A stretch of DNA of 64,000 nucleotides from Methanofastidiosum methylothiophilum (GCA_001587635.1 LNJE01000007.1:1-64000), one strand, 5' to 3'; positions 25,516 through 35,376 are shown, numbered from the stretch's first letter. Numbers and translations are program-made. Notes: generated from the sequence alone by a model not told the origin.

Positions 25516-26508
25516 CTAAGATAATAGATAGAAATGTCTTATAAGGCTTTTATGCACCCTAAAACTATAAACTTTATCAATTTTAAATCCAATATCCTCA
25601 AAAGGGTATTCTCTATCTAAACCAATCATACATTTCTTTTTAAAAGATTCTCTGATCGAAGAAAAGCATTCATTATACATTTTTTCTTTATCTTTATCTA
25701 TCTTAGTTGAGCGCCCATAGGGGGCATCTGTAGCTATCGATTCAAAAGTTCTCCCAAATATCTCTAAAATCTTCCTTGCATCGCCAAGTCTAATATCAAA
25801 ACTATTTATTTCATAGTTTAAAAGATTCATTTTTGTTCCAATAACACTTTTCTCTTCAATATCAATGCCATACGTGTCAAGACCCATTAATCCTGCTTCG
25901 ATTAGAATTCCTCCTGTGCCAACAAAAGGATCTAAAATTTCCTTTTGGGCTTGTGAGATGTTAATCATTGCTCTTGCAATACGTGGGTCTATAGATGTTG
26001 GAGAAAAAAAAGGCCTTAATTGAGGCTTTCGTATATTAAATCCCTCCTTATTCCTCTCAAATATTTTTTTACCGATAAATAGTCTATGTCTAAATATGAT
26101 CCCAACTATTTCATCCATAGGATTTGTTAAATTAGCTTTTATTTTATCTTTAAAAAAATTCGAGATAGATTTTGCTATTATAAGCTCAAGATTACCATAT
26201 TCGATTTTATCTTTATTCTTAACTCTTACTTTGTAAGTTCTATCTAAACTTAGTCTAGAGTCCCAATCTATATCAAATATATTCTCGTTGATTTTTTTAT
26301 CTATATCAAAATCACAAATAACGTCTAAAACAAAATGAGTCAGTCCTAATCTAGAAATAAAATCAATATTTGACTTACTAATTTTTAATATTAGCAATTG
26401 CCCTTCATCATAGATTATTTCGTATTTTAGTTCATAAGATTCAAACAATGAAAAAACTTCGTCTTTAGCAAAAATATTATTACCTGATAAAAAAAATAAA
26501 ACTTTCAT
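25516..26508 (-). CDS. tRNA (guanine-10-N2)-methyltransferase Trm-G10
   Basis: A 330-residue class I methyltransferase with an N-terminal THUMP-like region (about 1-140) and a C-terminal Rossmann domain. DPFVGTGGILIEAGLMG is the SAM-binding motif, and the catalytic motif is TDAPYGRS (D-x-P-Y). This is the archaeal Trm-G10 type, which makes m2G/m22G at position 10 of tRNA. Its start directly abuts the PCNA stop, so the two genes are co-transcribed. Confidence 0.88.
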   Translation of the reverse strand: MKVLFFLSGNNIFAKDEVFSLFESYELKYEIIYDEGQLLILKISKSNIDFISRLGLTHFVLDVICDFDIDKKINENIFDIDWDSRLSLDRTYKVRVKNKDKIEYGNLELIIAKSISNFFKDKIKANLTNPMDEIVGIIFRHRLFIGKKIFERNKEGFNIRKPQLRPFFSPTSIDPRIARAMINISQAQKEILDPFVGTGGILIEAGLMGLDTYGIDIEEKSVIGTKMNLLNYEINSFDIRLGDARKILEIFGRTFESIATDAPYGRSTKIDKDKEKMYNECFSSIRESFKKKCMIGLDREYPFEDIGFKIDKVYSFRVHKSLIRHFYLLS

Positions 26509-27258
26509 CTATATCTCCATTGGAGCAAGGTATAATGTGAAGCGCCCATCTTCACCTAGTGGATATTCTAGTTTTAAAGGAAGCTTAGTTCCCCCGACAG
26601 ATATTCTAAGAGTATCGGAAACTGTATACGCATTTAAGAAACTAAGGATATAGTTTAAATTATATTTAGCACGTTGAATAGTTTTTGATTCAAATTTGTT
26701 TATTGATTTTGATTCCGAAGGTATTTCTGCTAAAGCTTTTGAAGTATAATCTTCAGAAGAAATAGAAATACTATTTTTATGTACTGAAAAGAGAATTGTT
26801 CCACTGATAACTGCCATGTCTTTAATGATATCCCTAAAGACCTTACTATCGATTTCAATGAAAGTGGAATATTTTGGATTTAACTTAGGAATATTAAAAT
26901 TACCTGTTGAAAGTAAAGTAAATTCAAAATTTCTTTTAAAGTCACTCTCTAATATTAACTCAATTTTTCCTCCTTTTGGATTTACATTAATTGATAGCGA
27001 CTCTCCCGGATTAGCTCTTCTACATATCCTAGCTATAGAATCAATATTAAGTCCAATTAATTCTTCCCCATCAATCTCAAACTTATCAAAAGAATTAATC
27101 GGCAATAAAAATTCAACTTTAGAGATAAGAGAAGGGTCCGTTCCTTCTATATATACTCCACTGTCATTAAAAGTAAATAAGCATTCACCTGTTAGTTCAG
27201 ATATTGATTCTACTATCGGCGTAACACTTTTTAGATTTTGTAATATTAAATGAAACAT
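26509..27258 (-). CDS. pcn: DNA polymerase sliding clamp (PCNA)
   Basis: A 249-residue archaeal PCNA. The two-domain clamp fold is represented by LTGECLFTFNDSGVYIEGTDPSLISKVEFLL in domain 1, the interdomain connector around NFNIPKLNPKYSTFIEID and a C-terminal PLKLEYPLGEDGRFTLYLAPMEI. It is probably a homotrimer and tethers Pol B/D, FEN1 and ligase; the FEN1 encoded at 52.8 kb carries a C-terminal PIP box. Length is standard. Confidence 0.94.
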   Translation of the reverse strand: MFHLILQNLKSVTPIVESISELTGECLFTFNDSGVYIEGTDPSLISKVEFLLPINSFDKFEIDGEELIGLNIDSIARICRRANPGESLSINVNPKGGKIELILESDFKRNFEFTLLSTGNFNIPKLNPKYSTFIEIDSKVFRDIIKDMAVISGTILFSVHKNSISISSEDYTSKALAEIPSESKSINKFESKTIQRAKYNLNYILSFLNAYTVSDTLRISVGGTKLPLKLEYPLGEDGRFTLYLAPMEI

Positions 27259-27320
27259 TAAAACACGTATAGTTTTATAAAAATAATTATAAAAGAGTTT
27301 CGTATATTTAAAGACTATAC

Positions 27321-30300
27321 TTAATCTTTTTTCTTTCCCTTTATTATTTCCTTTGGATCTGGTGTCGGCGTAGAATTATTTGAAAAATATCTTTTATTTG
27401 CTTCTTTTTTTCCTTTAATAATTTCTTTTGCATCTGGTACTGGAACATACGTATCATTTGAATTAGAAGGAGTTTTTTCTAATAGTTCCCTAATTGACGC
27501 AGGTATCTCTGGCGATGTATTATTATATTTAAAATTATTAGTCCAAGAGCTAGTTTTTTTGATTGATTCATTGCCATCATCCTTAAATGGATTCTCAGGT
27601 GCTCCTTTATTCTTTTTTTGTTTGTACTCTTTATATGCCATCTCTACTGAAGGCGGGAGGCCTAAATCTATGTTTTTAGGGATGACCCTTCCCTTTACTT
27701 CTTTCAATTTTCTTTCCTCCGGAGTAACATATTTTTTTGATTCAAGATCATTAATTTGATTGATAATCTTATTTTGTAATTCATCAAGCTCTTTTTTATT
27801 CAGTAAATCTATTTTAGAATTATCTTCTAATTCTATGCTTTTTTCTACTAATGCAATATTTTCTTTTTTCTTTCCGATTTCTTCCAAAGTTTTAGAGATT
27901 TCAGATCTTAAGGATTCAATTTCAAAAGAATCGAGAGATCCCATTTTATTTTCGTCTTGTAAAGTAGATTTTAGTTCGTCTAATTCTTTCTTTACTTCTT
28001 CAGGAAACCTGTAGTCTACTTTAGGTGGCCTAATTTCTTTATTAACAGGATAACTAATTGGAGAAGTGTATCTAGTCTGATTTTTTTCATGATTATAAGC
28101 ATTTGATTTTTCTTTTCGTATTTGTAAATCATCTTCTATATTATCCACGGATTCTAATTCTTTTCTTAAATTTTCATTCTTGAAATTTTTTGATTCTTGG
28201 GATTCATATAAATGAGAAAATGAAAAAGGCTTTTTTTCTTGAGGAATGCCCTCCTTTTTCTTTGAGAACAAAGAAAATTTACTTTTTTGTACATTTTTTA
28301 TTGAAGGTGGGGCCACTTTTTTCCCTAGTAATTCTTTATCAATCTGTTCCTTTGTTATTATGTTGTCTTTGTCACGTTTTATAAATTCTCCAAATTTTGT
28401 TTCTGCATCAAAAGTTGGAGGAATATGTGACTTAACATTTTCCTGTGAGGATAATTTTTCTTTTTTAGTAAATAATCCAAAACTTATAGCCTCTTTTTCT
28501 GTTTTTTTGACCACCGGTTTGGATTGAGTTTCAAATAGATCTTTGGTGATTTTTTGTTCAGATTTTTTTTCTTTTTTTCTTGAAAAAAATCTAAATCCTT
28601 TTTTAGACTTAGTTTTATCCTTTTTACTAGAAGTTTTTTCGGAAGGGGATGTCCCGATTTTTGTTGTCAAAGATCTTTCAGTTGGAGATCCTTTTGATCT
28701 AAAAGACTTATAAACAGAATATCCAACTATTGACAAAAGCGCCAGAATAATTCCAACTAAAATATAGGATGCATATGGTGAAGATTTTATTTCTTGTATT
28801 GTCTGAGTTACAGATTGTGGAATACTTGGTAGGATTGTCTGAGGCGCTACTTTTGCTTTTACACTTATTGTGGCCCTTTCAATATCAAAAGACTTTAATT
28901 CTTCAAAAACATTTTTCCAATATAATCTAGAGTCAACAAATATAAATGCTCCAGATTTAGTGGCTTTTATTTGTATTTCTTTAGATACTTGGGCTCCAGC
29001 TTTAATTTCTCCGATAGCTAACTCATTAGCTCCAGAAACTATTTCAAATCCTTGAGGAATATTTTCAACTAATTTAACTTCATAGATATCATCTTTGCCC
29101 CAATTTCTAATATCATATGTTATCTTTAGAGTTTCTCCTTCCTCTATTTCATTGTTTGAAATAGTTCTAGTGATTGAAGGCCCCCACACAGTAACTAAAG
29201 TTGAGGATAAAGATTTTGTTCCTTTAACCCCCCATTCATCCTCATATGTAGATAAAGTCTGACCAACCTGGTATTCCCCTCCTTGTGAGGGAACTAAAGT
29301 ATATCTAAGGGTGACTCTCTCTCCGGGCTTTAATTGCCCTCCCCAATAATTAATACCTGTTGTTACTTGGAGATTTGAGGGTATTTTATCCTCAATCCTT
29401 ACATTCTTAGCATCTCCATCTCCTGTATTAGTAATTATAGTTATAACTGGAATAATGTGCCCAATTCTAATAACATCAGATTTATATTCTGAATCTTGCC
29501 TAGATAATTGTATTGTTGGAGTTCTTCCGCCAACTGTTATATTTGTCAATACATCAGATTTATTTTTCTTCCCGGCAATATCTTCAAATTCTGAAGAAGT
29601 ATTAATTGTAAATGTTTTATCTTTATTTTCCTGAAGAACTCTAACTGTAAATTTAGTTGTTTTAGAGTCCCCTTGTTTTAAATTGTCTAAAAAACCTCCT
29701 AACTCTCCATCGACAAGCTCAATATCACCAGAAATAGAGTTAATGTAGCTTATTTTTTTTGCAAGACCGTCACCAGTATTGGTTAAAGTTTGAACAACAT
29801 CTACATATTTATAATCCGCGAAAGAATAATCCTCATTAAAATATTGAACATTTGAAATTGTAATTTTAGGCTCGCCATTCACCCTAACAGATGTTCCAGA
29901 TGCAATGTGCTCAAAGCTATGGCCTTCAAGATCATAATATAATAGTTTAGTATCTCCAATTTTGTATTCCCCTGGAAGTGAAGCAGTTATGATATATTTG
30001 AACATTTTTTCTTGCTCAGGTTTTAATTCTGGAATTGTATATTCTAGTTTTTTAGTTTTAGGGGTATCAATTAATCTGAATCCTTCAGGGACAAAATCAA
30101 GAACCTGAACATTTCGTGCAATCTTATTTCCAGTATTTCTAACTACCAATACAACTATAACAGAATCTCCTCTAGATATAGTAACTCTATCAAGTTTCTT
30201 AAGAATTTCAAGTCTTGGGAATTCCTTGCTAACAGTAACTGGCTCAATCGTAGATGTTGTTTTGTATTTTTTCCCAGCTTCGTCTTCGAAAAGTAGTTGA

Positions 30301-32252
30301 GATTTAAATTCAAATTTTCCCATTTCAAGGGCTTTTACTTTATAAGTTAAGGTAAATGTTTCATTTTTAGCCATTTTATTAATAGTAGTTGTTGCACTGC
30401 CATCAATTAATTCGAATCCATCTGGAATGTAATCAATTAAATTAATTTTTGTTGCTGTTATATCCCCAATGTTTTTTATTCTTATTTCAACATCAGTTGT
30501 TTCACCAACGAATAGATTTTCTTTTACAATGTTTCTTGTAATTTGAAATTCTGGTTGTTTTGGAACTATTGTTATTAAAGTTTTATCACTTTTGGAGTAA
30601 TCTTGAATTATTTCATGTCCTTTTTCATTAAAGTATCCTCTTTGGTAAGACAAATCTATTTGAATAGGAGAAACTTTTAAGTAGTCTGTATGAGGGGCTT
30701 TAAATTTAAATAGAATCAGTCGTTTTTCATCAGGTTCCATAGATTTTATTTCGAGACATGCTTCTTTATCTGAGCCGCAATAGCATTTATTACCAGTTAA
30801 AAAGATGAAATCTTTAGCAGTTATGTGTATTTTAATATTTTTTGCCTGTATACCCCCTGTATTCTGAATTTCTGTAACATACCAAAAAGTGGTATCTGAC
30901 TGAGGTTTTTCGATTTCATTTTCAGTATCAAACTCAAAATCTTCAGGCCTCATTATAGAATGTATTATCGGTACCCAAAGTACGGAACTCCCACTCAGCT
31001 CATAAATTGTAAGTTGTCTAATGTTTTTACAGCTATTATCTTTCCCAATTGTAACAATTTCTCCTTGGTACAGCTCACCGGGCTGAGAAAATGAACCATT
31101 TGCTTCTTTGAAATTATATACATATTGGATATTCTTATTAATCATGGAAACGTTAAAATTATAGATTTTTCCATCAAATTCAACTGATCCTGAACTTGCA
31201 TTAATATCTACTTCTCCTAAAATCACTGGCTTAATCCCCTCTCTGCTTCCCCTCAAAAATGTTCTATCTTTATCGTCAATTTCCCCTCTATAAAGAGTTG
31301 TTAGATTTATGGAAAGTTCAGGTTCTTTCGTTTTTGTTACGGTAATATTTAGTTTATATCTCCCAAAATAATTAGCATTTTCATGATCATTGATTTCATT
31401 TACCTTTATTTTAATAATTTCATCTATGTATAAGGTATCCCCAGGAACAACAACTTGCTGCATCACCATTGTCCCTTTTCTATATACTTCCAATATGCCC
31501 CGCTCTGGTGGCATTATAGGGTGCCTTCTTTGAAGATCTTTAAGCAAAATAGTATAATCCCCTGCTACAGTTAGATCACCAATTTCTATCCAACCCATAA
31601 ATACTGCATCTGGATCATAATAAGGCCCAGGTAAAAGAACAAAGTCTTGAATAATTACGCCAAGTGGGTGGGGTACGTCAACTCTTATTTTTTTGGGGAG
31701 CCATCCGACACCTGATGCCTCAATTTCATATAATCCACCGATATTGGAAATTGTATAATTACCCTCAGAAGAAGTAGTAGAACTTGCAATTACATTTTCC
31801 GTTCCGGGATAGTATGCTTTTACTATTGCGCCCTCAATAGGAGTTATTCCGTCAGGTTGAAATACATGTCCCATGACGCTACCGTTGGTGTCTTTTAGAG
31901 TCAAGTTATAGTTAGGCAAACATGAAGTAACGCAAGTATCAGCTAATGAAGAATTTGTTAGATATCCAAGTGCATATGCTCTTATGATATATTTACCGTG
32001 CTCTAATGGATAAATATAGTAGGTGCCATTGATATCTGTTACTGCCATTCCTTTAATAGTGGGGCATGCATTTCTATCGTTTGCTTTATAAGCGTCCACT
32101 ATTGCACCGCTAATTCCATGTGGTGTTGCGTTTGTATCTGTAATTCTACCTGATATTACTCCTTGGGCCATAATTGGAGTTGCAACAACGCTTATAATAA
32201 ATATCGATAATAAAAATATATTTAGCAAATATATATAATTGGATTTTCGCAT
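27321..32252 (-). CDS. giant surface protein with one membrane helix and a 460-residue cytoplasmic tail
   Basis: A 1643-residue type I membrane protein. A signal peptide (residues 1-29) is followed by two carboxypeptidase-regulatory-like beta domains (about 32-110 and 118-205), then a series of CARDB/DUF11-like repeats such as NTGDGDAKNVRIEDKIPSNL and NTGNKIARNVQVLDFVPEGF up to about 1140. A transmembrane helix lies at about 1160-1182. The remaining 460 residues are highly charged and low in hydrophobics, with three F-x-x-F-[ST]-[KR]-K motifs (near 1220, 1257 and 1325), a coiled-coil-like stretch around 1440-1530 and a repeated C-terminal KEIIKGKK. The ectodomain resembles archaeal S-layer or adhesin proteins; the role of the tail is unknown. 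Confidence 0.8.
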   Translation of the reverse strand: MRKSNYIYLLNIFLLSIFIISVVATPIMAQGVISGRITDTNATPHGISGAIVDAYKANDRNACPTIKGMAVTDINGTYYIYPLEHGKYIIRAYALGYLTNSSLADTCVTSCLPNYNLTLKDTNGSVMGHVFQPDGITPIEGAIVKAYYPGTENVIASSTTSSEGNYTISNIGGLYEIEASGVGWLPKKIRVDVPHPLGVIIQDFVLLPGPYYDPDAVFMGWIEIGDLTVAGDYTILLKDLQRRHPIMPPERGILEVYRKGTMVMQQVVVPGDTLYIDEIIKIKVNEINDHENANYFGRYKLNITVTKTKEPELSINLTTLYRGEIDDKDRTFLRGSREGIKPVILGEVDINASSGSVEFDGKIYNFNVSMINKNIQYVYNFKEANGSFSQPGELYQGEIVTIGKDNSCKNIRQLTIYELSGSSVLWVPIIHSIMRPEDFEFDTENEIEKPQSDTTFWYVTEIQNTGGIQAKNIKIHITAKDFIFLTGNKCYCGSDKEACLEIKSMEPDEKRLILFKFKAPHTDYLKVSPIQIDLSYQRGYFNEKGHEIIQDYSKSDKTLITIVPKQPEFQITRNIVKENLFVGETTDVEIRIKNIGDITATKINLIDYIPDGFELIDGSATTTINKMAKNETFTLTYKVKALEMGKFEFKSQLLFEDEAGKKYKTTSTIEPVTVSKEFPRLEILKKLDRVTISRGDSVIVVLVVRNTGNKIARNVQVLDFVPEGFRLIDTPKTKKLEYTIPELKPEQEKMFKYIITASLPGEYKIGDTKLLYYDLEGHSFEHIASGTSVRVNGEPKITISNVQYFNEDYSFADYKYVDVVQTLTNTGDGLAKKISYINSISGDIELVDGELGGFLDNLKQGDSKTTKFTVRVLQENKDKTFTINTSSEFEDIAGKKNKSDVLTNITVGGRTPTIQLSRQDSEYKSDVIRIGHIIPVITIITNTGDGDAKNVRIEDKIPSNLQVTTGINYWGGQLKPGERVTLRYTLVPSQGGEYQVGQTLSTYEDEWGVKGTKSLSSTLVTVWGPSITRTISNNEIEEGETLKITYDIRNWGKDDIYEVKLVENIPQGFEIVSGANELAIGEIKAGAQVSKEIQIKATKSGAFIFVDSRLYWKNVFEELKSFDIERATISVKAKVAPQTILPSIPQSVTQTIQEIKSSPYASYILVGIILALLSIVGYSVYKSFRSKGSPTERSLTTKIGTSPSEKTSSKKDKTKSKKGFRFFSRKKEKKSEQKITKDLFETQSKPVVKKTEKEAISFGLFTKKEKLSSQENVKSHIPPTFDAETKFGEFIKRDKDNIITKEQIDKELLGKKVAPPSIKNVQKSKFSLFSKKKEGIPQEKKPFSFSHLYESQESKNFKNENLRKELESVDNIEDDLQIRKEKSNAYNHEKNQTRYTSPISYPVNKEIRPPKVDYRFPEEVKKELDELKSTLQDENKMGSLDSFEIESLRSEISKTLEEIGKKKENIALVEKSIELEDNSKIDLLNKKELDELQNKIINQINDLESKKYVTPEERKLKEVKGRVIPKNIDLGLPPSVEMAYKEYKQKKNKGAPENPFKDDGNESIKKTSSWTNNFKYNNTSPEIPASIRELLEKTPSNSNDTYVPVPDAKEIIKGKKEANKRYFSNNSTPTPDPKEIIKGKKKD

Positions 32253-32415
32253 TGTTCCACCTAGTTATGAATATCCACTACCAAATATGATTTAATAGAT
32301 ATATAAAGCTTTTGGTGCTATTGATTAACAATAGATATTTTTAATTTTTAGAATTAGTAATTGATTCTTATAATAAACAATAAGAACTAAGTTGTATTAA
32401 GAAAAGAATAAAATA

Positions 32416-32619
32416 TTATTTTGAGAGTTTTTTAATTCTAGCAAGACGAGCCCTTAATATTTCTAGTTCTTCTCTAGACAATCTACCGCCACGCAATCGA
32501 TCAAGTTCTTCTTTTTGCAGGTATACTTTAACTCCCAGGATAACATTAATAATGATACTAATTATGGCTATAATAAAAATTATAATCCAACTGTTTATCA
32601 TCAAGTCTAATAATGCCAT
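32416..32619 (-). CDS. small membrane protein with a SHOCT-like helix
   Basis: A 67-residue protein. A single transmembrane helix (about residues 6-30, SWIIIFIIAIISIIINVIL) is followed by a charged amphipathic segment, QKEELDRLRGGRLSREELE, that resembles the SHOCT oligomerisation motif. I chose the ATG at 32619, which follows a GGGAGATGAT ribosome-binding site inside the end of minD; a TTG at 32634 is possible. It is thus tightly coupled to the MinD gene and may be its membrane partner. No function is known. Confidence 0.7.
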   Translation of the reverse strand: MALLDLMINSWIIIFIIAIISIIINVILGVKVYLQKEELDRLRGGRLSREELEILRARLARIKKLSK

Positions 32620-32623
32620 AACA

Positions 32624-33394
32624 TCATCTCCCAAATAATCCTCCCATTAATTTATTCATAGATTTGGTAGAAGAATCAAATTCAGATTTCTTTCCTGCAA
32701 TTTTCCTAGCAATCTCTTTAATAGCAAGCGAAGCAGGAGATTTAGGGTTCAACAAAATAAAAGGTTTGCCAAGAGTAGTAGACTTTTTAACAATTGGATC
32801 CTCAGGAATATTACCAATTATTCTAAGCTCAAGGATTGCTTCTATTTCAGGTCCTGAAACTTCTGTTGGATCTCCTCTAACTCTATTTACTATTACTCCA
32901 AGTATTCTTGTACCTAATTTTTCAGCAATAAGTTTTATTTTTAATGCATCTGACAATGAGGTAATCTCTGGATTAACCACTAAAAGCATATTTTGTGAAG
33001 CTGCAATAGAAGTAACAGCATCTACCTCAAGTCCTGGAGGGCCATCGATTATTAATAGATCAACTTTTTCAACAAACAATTTAAATATTTGATTAATTTT
33101 ATCGGGGTCAGATTTTTTTAGTCTTCTTAAAGATAGGCCTGCTGGAACAATTTTTACCCCACCTGGGCCATCATAAATTATATCTTCTGGTCTTGCTTTA
33201 TCTTCCAATACATCTTGTATTGTTTTAGGTAAGCCTTCCATCCCAAATATGAGCTCAAGATTAGCCATTGTTATGTCTGCATCAAAAATCAGAACATCAA
33301 GTCCAGCCTCAGAAAGAGCAATGCCCAAATTAGCAGCAATAGTAGTTTTCCCAACTCCTCCCTTTCCAGAAGATATGACTAGCGACTCTCCCAA
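32624..33394 (-). CDS. minD: MinD/ParA-family ATPase
   Basis: A 256-residue P-loop ATPase of the MinD type. The deviant Walker A KGGVGKTT (11-18) has the signature first lysine; switch I/II regions are DADITMANLELIFGME and LLIIDGPPGLEVDAV. The C-terminus (SSTKSMNKLMGGLFGR) could form a short amphipathic helix for membrane targeting. TTG start with GGAGGGATATTA upstream. No MinC or MinE is present. It lies upstream of, and overlaps or abuts, a small membrane protein gene and then the giant surface protein gene, all on one strand. Confidence 0.88.
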   Translation of the reverse strand: MGESLVISSGKGGVGKTTIAANLGIALSEAGLDVLIFDADITMANLELIFGMEGLPKTIQDVLEDKARPEDIIYDGPGGVKIVPAGLSLRRLKKSDPDKINQIFKLFVEKVDLLIIDGPPGLEVDAVTSIAASQNMLLVVNPEITSLSDALKIKLIAEKLGTRILGVIVNRVRGDPTEVSGPEIEAILELRIIGNIPEDPIVKKSTTLGKPFILLNPKSPASLAIKEIARKIAGKKSEFDSSTKSMNKLMGGLFGR

Positions 33395-33518
33395 TAATAT
33401 CCCTCCATTGTTTATAAAGAATAAAGTATTTTAATATATAAAATTATCCCCGATTATTAAGAAATTCCCAAAAAAATAAGGAAAAACTTAAAACAACGAT
33501 TATAGTTGAGAAAAAACA

Positions 33519-34016
33519 ATGATAAAAGGATATATAATTGAAAAATATGGGGTAAATAATTATTCAAAATTTCTATTTCTCATTAAAGGAGCAATAATAT
33601 CTATATTCATTTATGTTATAAGCGATTATACCCCAATAAGGATATTTACTGCAAAAGTTGTACAAAAAGGAATTACTTATTTTGGAATAGAAAAGCCTTT
33701 GATAATATCTAAAAAATATGTGGCTGTTGGAAATTACGAAATATCTAAGAGGTGCATTGGTTTAGCATCAGGTGCAATATTTAGTACGTTATTCATATTA
33801 TCTTCACTTGGGTTATCAAAAAAAATTGTATATCTATCTTTATTTCTCTTAAGTTTATTATTCCTAAATATAATAAGATTGATGATAACTATTTATCTTT
33901 TTGAACAGGGTTACAGTTGGTTTATTGCCCACGATATACTTGCATATGTACTCGGGATTGGCTTTTCATTTCTCGTGTTAATAAAAATTAATCCCTTTAT
34001 CCCTTTATTCAAGTAA
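33519..34016 (+). CDS. exosortase/archaeosortase-like membrane protease
   Basis: A 165-residue polytopic membrane protein with about five helices. The exosortase/archaeosortase catalytic pattern is recognisable: Cys79 in KRCIGLASG, Arg120 in NIIR, and His138 in WFIAHD. These enzymes cleave C-terminal tripartite sorting signals and link surface proteins to lipid. It is at the short end of the family. No PGF- or PEF-CTERM-type substrate is visible in the window. It is divergent from minD and overlaps the convergent glycosyltransferase gene by 12 nt. Confidence 0.8.
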   Translation: MIKGYIIEKYGVNNYSKFLFLIKGAIISIFIYVISDYTPIRIFTAKVVQKGITYFGIEKPLIISKKYVAVGNYEISKRCIGLASGAIFSTLFILSSLGLSKKIVYLSLFLLSLLFLNIIRLMITIYLFEQGYSWFIAHDILAYVLGIGFSFLVLIKINPFIPLFK

Positions 34017-35036
34017 AATTTTTTTATATACCTTCAATGTATCTAATGCACATTTTTTCCATGAGTAAAGATTTGATTTTTCTAAAACTTTTTTAGAAAT
34101 CTCGCCTCTAAACTGTAAATCAATTATTAGTTTTTTTACTAGTACTACTAGTTCATTGCTATCCTGTGCTGTCAGCCCTAAATTACCTAACAAGTAGTCA
34201 GAACCGGGGCTCACATACGATACAACTGGAATTCCACATGCCATGGATTCTAAAATAGAGAGCCCAAATCCTTCTGTTCTTGAAGTCGATACTACACATA
34301 GAAATTTATTCAAATAATTTTCTGTATCAATTATCTCGCCTAAAAAGTTGATATTGAGCCCTTTGGAAATCTGTTCAAGCTCTATTCTTAAATAACCGTC
34401 TCCAATGATATACGCCGGTTCAAAAATTCCTATTTGTCTGAGTTTGTGGATTAAATATATGAATTCTTGAGGATTTTTTTCATTAACTAAAGCTCCTATA
34501 AATCCTATGCCTCTTTTTTTAGATTTGCTTGGAATAAATCTAGTATGGTCTACCCCATTTGGGATAGAAATAATTTCTCCATTTACTAGATTCTTAATTT
34601 TATCCGCCAAATCAGGTGATACGGCAATTACAAATGGATAATGGAATAATACAAATTTAACTAGTACTCCCAATATATTTTTCTTTAAATGTACATTTAT
34701 ATCACTTCCGTGGACAGTTATCACCCTTTTTTTTCTTGTGACTATAGATAATAAAAATCCAAGGAATCCAGAAGTTGTAGCAAAATGAGAATGAATTAAG
34801 TCAATTTTATTTTTCCTTATAATATAAATCCCCTTAAAGAATCCAAATATTATGAAAAAAATTCCTCTGAACTTATTAGGCAATTTTGTAGAATAAACAC
34901 CTTCTTCAAGAGAGTTAGAATATGTCAAGACAAAAATATTTTGATCAAAATTCTTTAATTCTTTTTTGAGTTGGTTAATATGGGTTGAAATTCCTCCAAT
35001 CTTTGGGGGATATTCTCCTATCATTAAGATATTCAT
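34005..35036 (-). CDS. GT4-family glycosyltransferase
   Basis: A 343-residue GT-B glycosyltransferase. The N-terminal domain opens with MIGEYPPKIGGISTHINQL and includes VHGSDINVH; the C-terminal nucleotide-sugar domain has SKKRGIGFIGALVNEKNP and the E-x7-E retaining motif region EGFGLSILESMACGIPVVSY. GT4 enzymes build glycolipids and protein glycans; beside an archaeosortase-like gene, a role in surface-protein glycosylation or processing is plausible but not proven. Confidence 0.88.
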   Translation of the reverse strand: MNILMIGEYPPKIGGISTHINQLKKELKNFDQNIFVLTYSNSLEEGVYSTKLPNKFRGIFFIIFGFFKGIYIIRKNKIDLIHSHFATTSGFLGFLLSIVTRKKRVITVHGSDINVHLKKNILGVLVKFVLFHYPFVIAVSPDLADKIKNLVNGEIISIPNGVDHTRFIPSKSKKRGIGFIGALVNEKNPQEFIYLIHKLRQIGIFEPAYIIGDGYLRIELEQISKGLNINFLGEIIDTENYLNKFLCVVSTSRTEGFGLSILESMACGIPVVSYVSPGSDYLLGNLGLTAQDSNELVVLVKKLIIDLQFRGEISKKVLEKSNLYSWKKCALDTLKVYKKILLE

Positions 35037-35043
35037 GAAAAAA

Positions 35044-35051
35044 CTTATATC
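35044..35051 (+). promoter_or_regulatory. TATA box of RNase P RNA
   Basis: CTTATATC lies about 27 nt upstream of the predicted 5' end of the RNA. It is in the 37-nt gap between the divergent glycosyltransferase start and the RNA. Confidence 0.4.
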
Positions 35052-35073
35052 TTCAACTTTTTTAAACTATTGT

Positions 35074-35376
35074 GTGAGCGGATTATTGGCTTCCCTTTGG
35101 GGAGGAAGCTCCATCCACCTGACCAGAATGTGGCATCGAAAGATGCTTGGGTAAATCCAAGGTAAAGGAACAGAAAAAAACGGCTTAGTCTGATGAATAT
35201 GATGTAGACAGAATATGGTAACATATTCTAAAACTATTGAGAGGATTAAGAAACGGTGGAATACCTTCCCACATGGTGCAAGACCAAACTAAAACCAATG
35301 AGGTCTGGTCCGAGGTTTGTGGTAGGTCGCTAAGTTCAATGCCAATATTACAAAAGATGGGCTATAATCCGCCCAC
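35074..35376 (+). ncRNA. rnpB: RNase P RNA, archaeal
   Basis: About 303 nt. The conserved core is readable in order: GAGGAAGCTCC (P4 strand/CR-I region), ACAGAAAAAAACGGCTTA, GGTGCAAGACCAAAC (CR-II/III) and GGTAGGTCGCTAAG, then ACAAAAGATGGGCTATA. The termini GTGAGCGGATTAT (35074) and ATAATCCGCCCAC (ending 35376) pair as P1 with one mismatch in 13. It is followed by TTAACTTTTT. The only protein-like frame here is short and spurious. It catalyses tRNA 5' maturation together with archaeal Rpp proteins. Confidence 0.88.
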
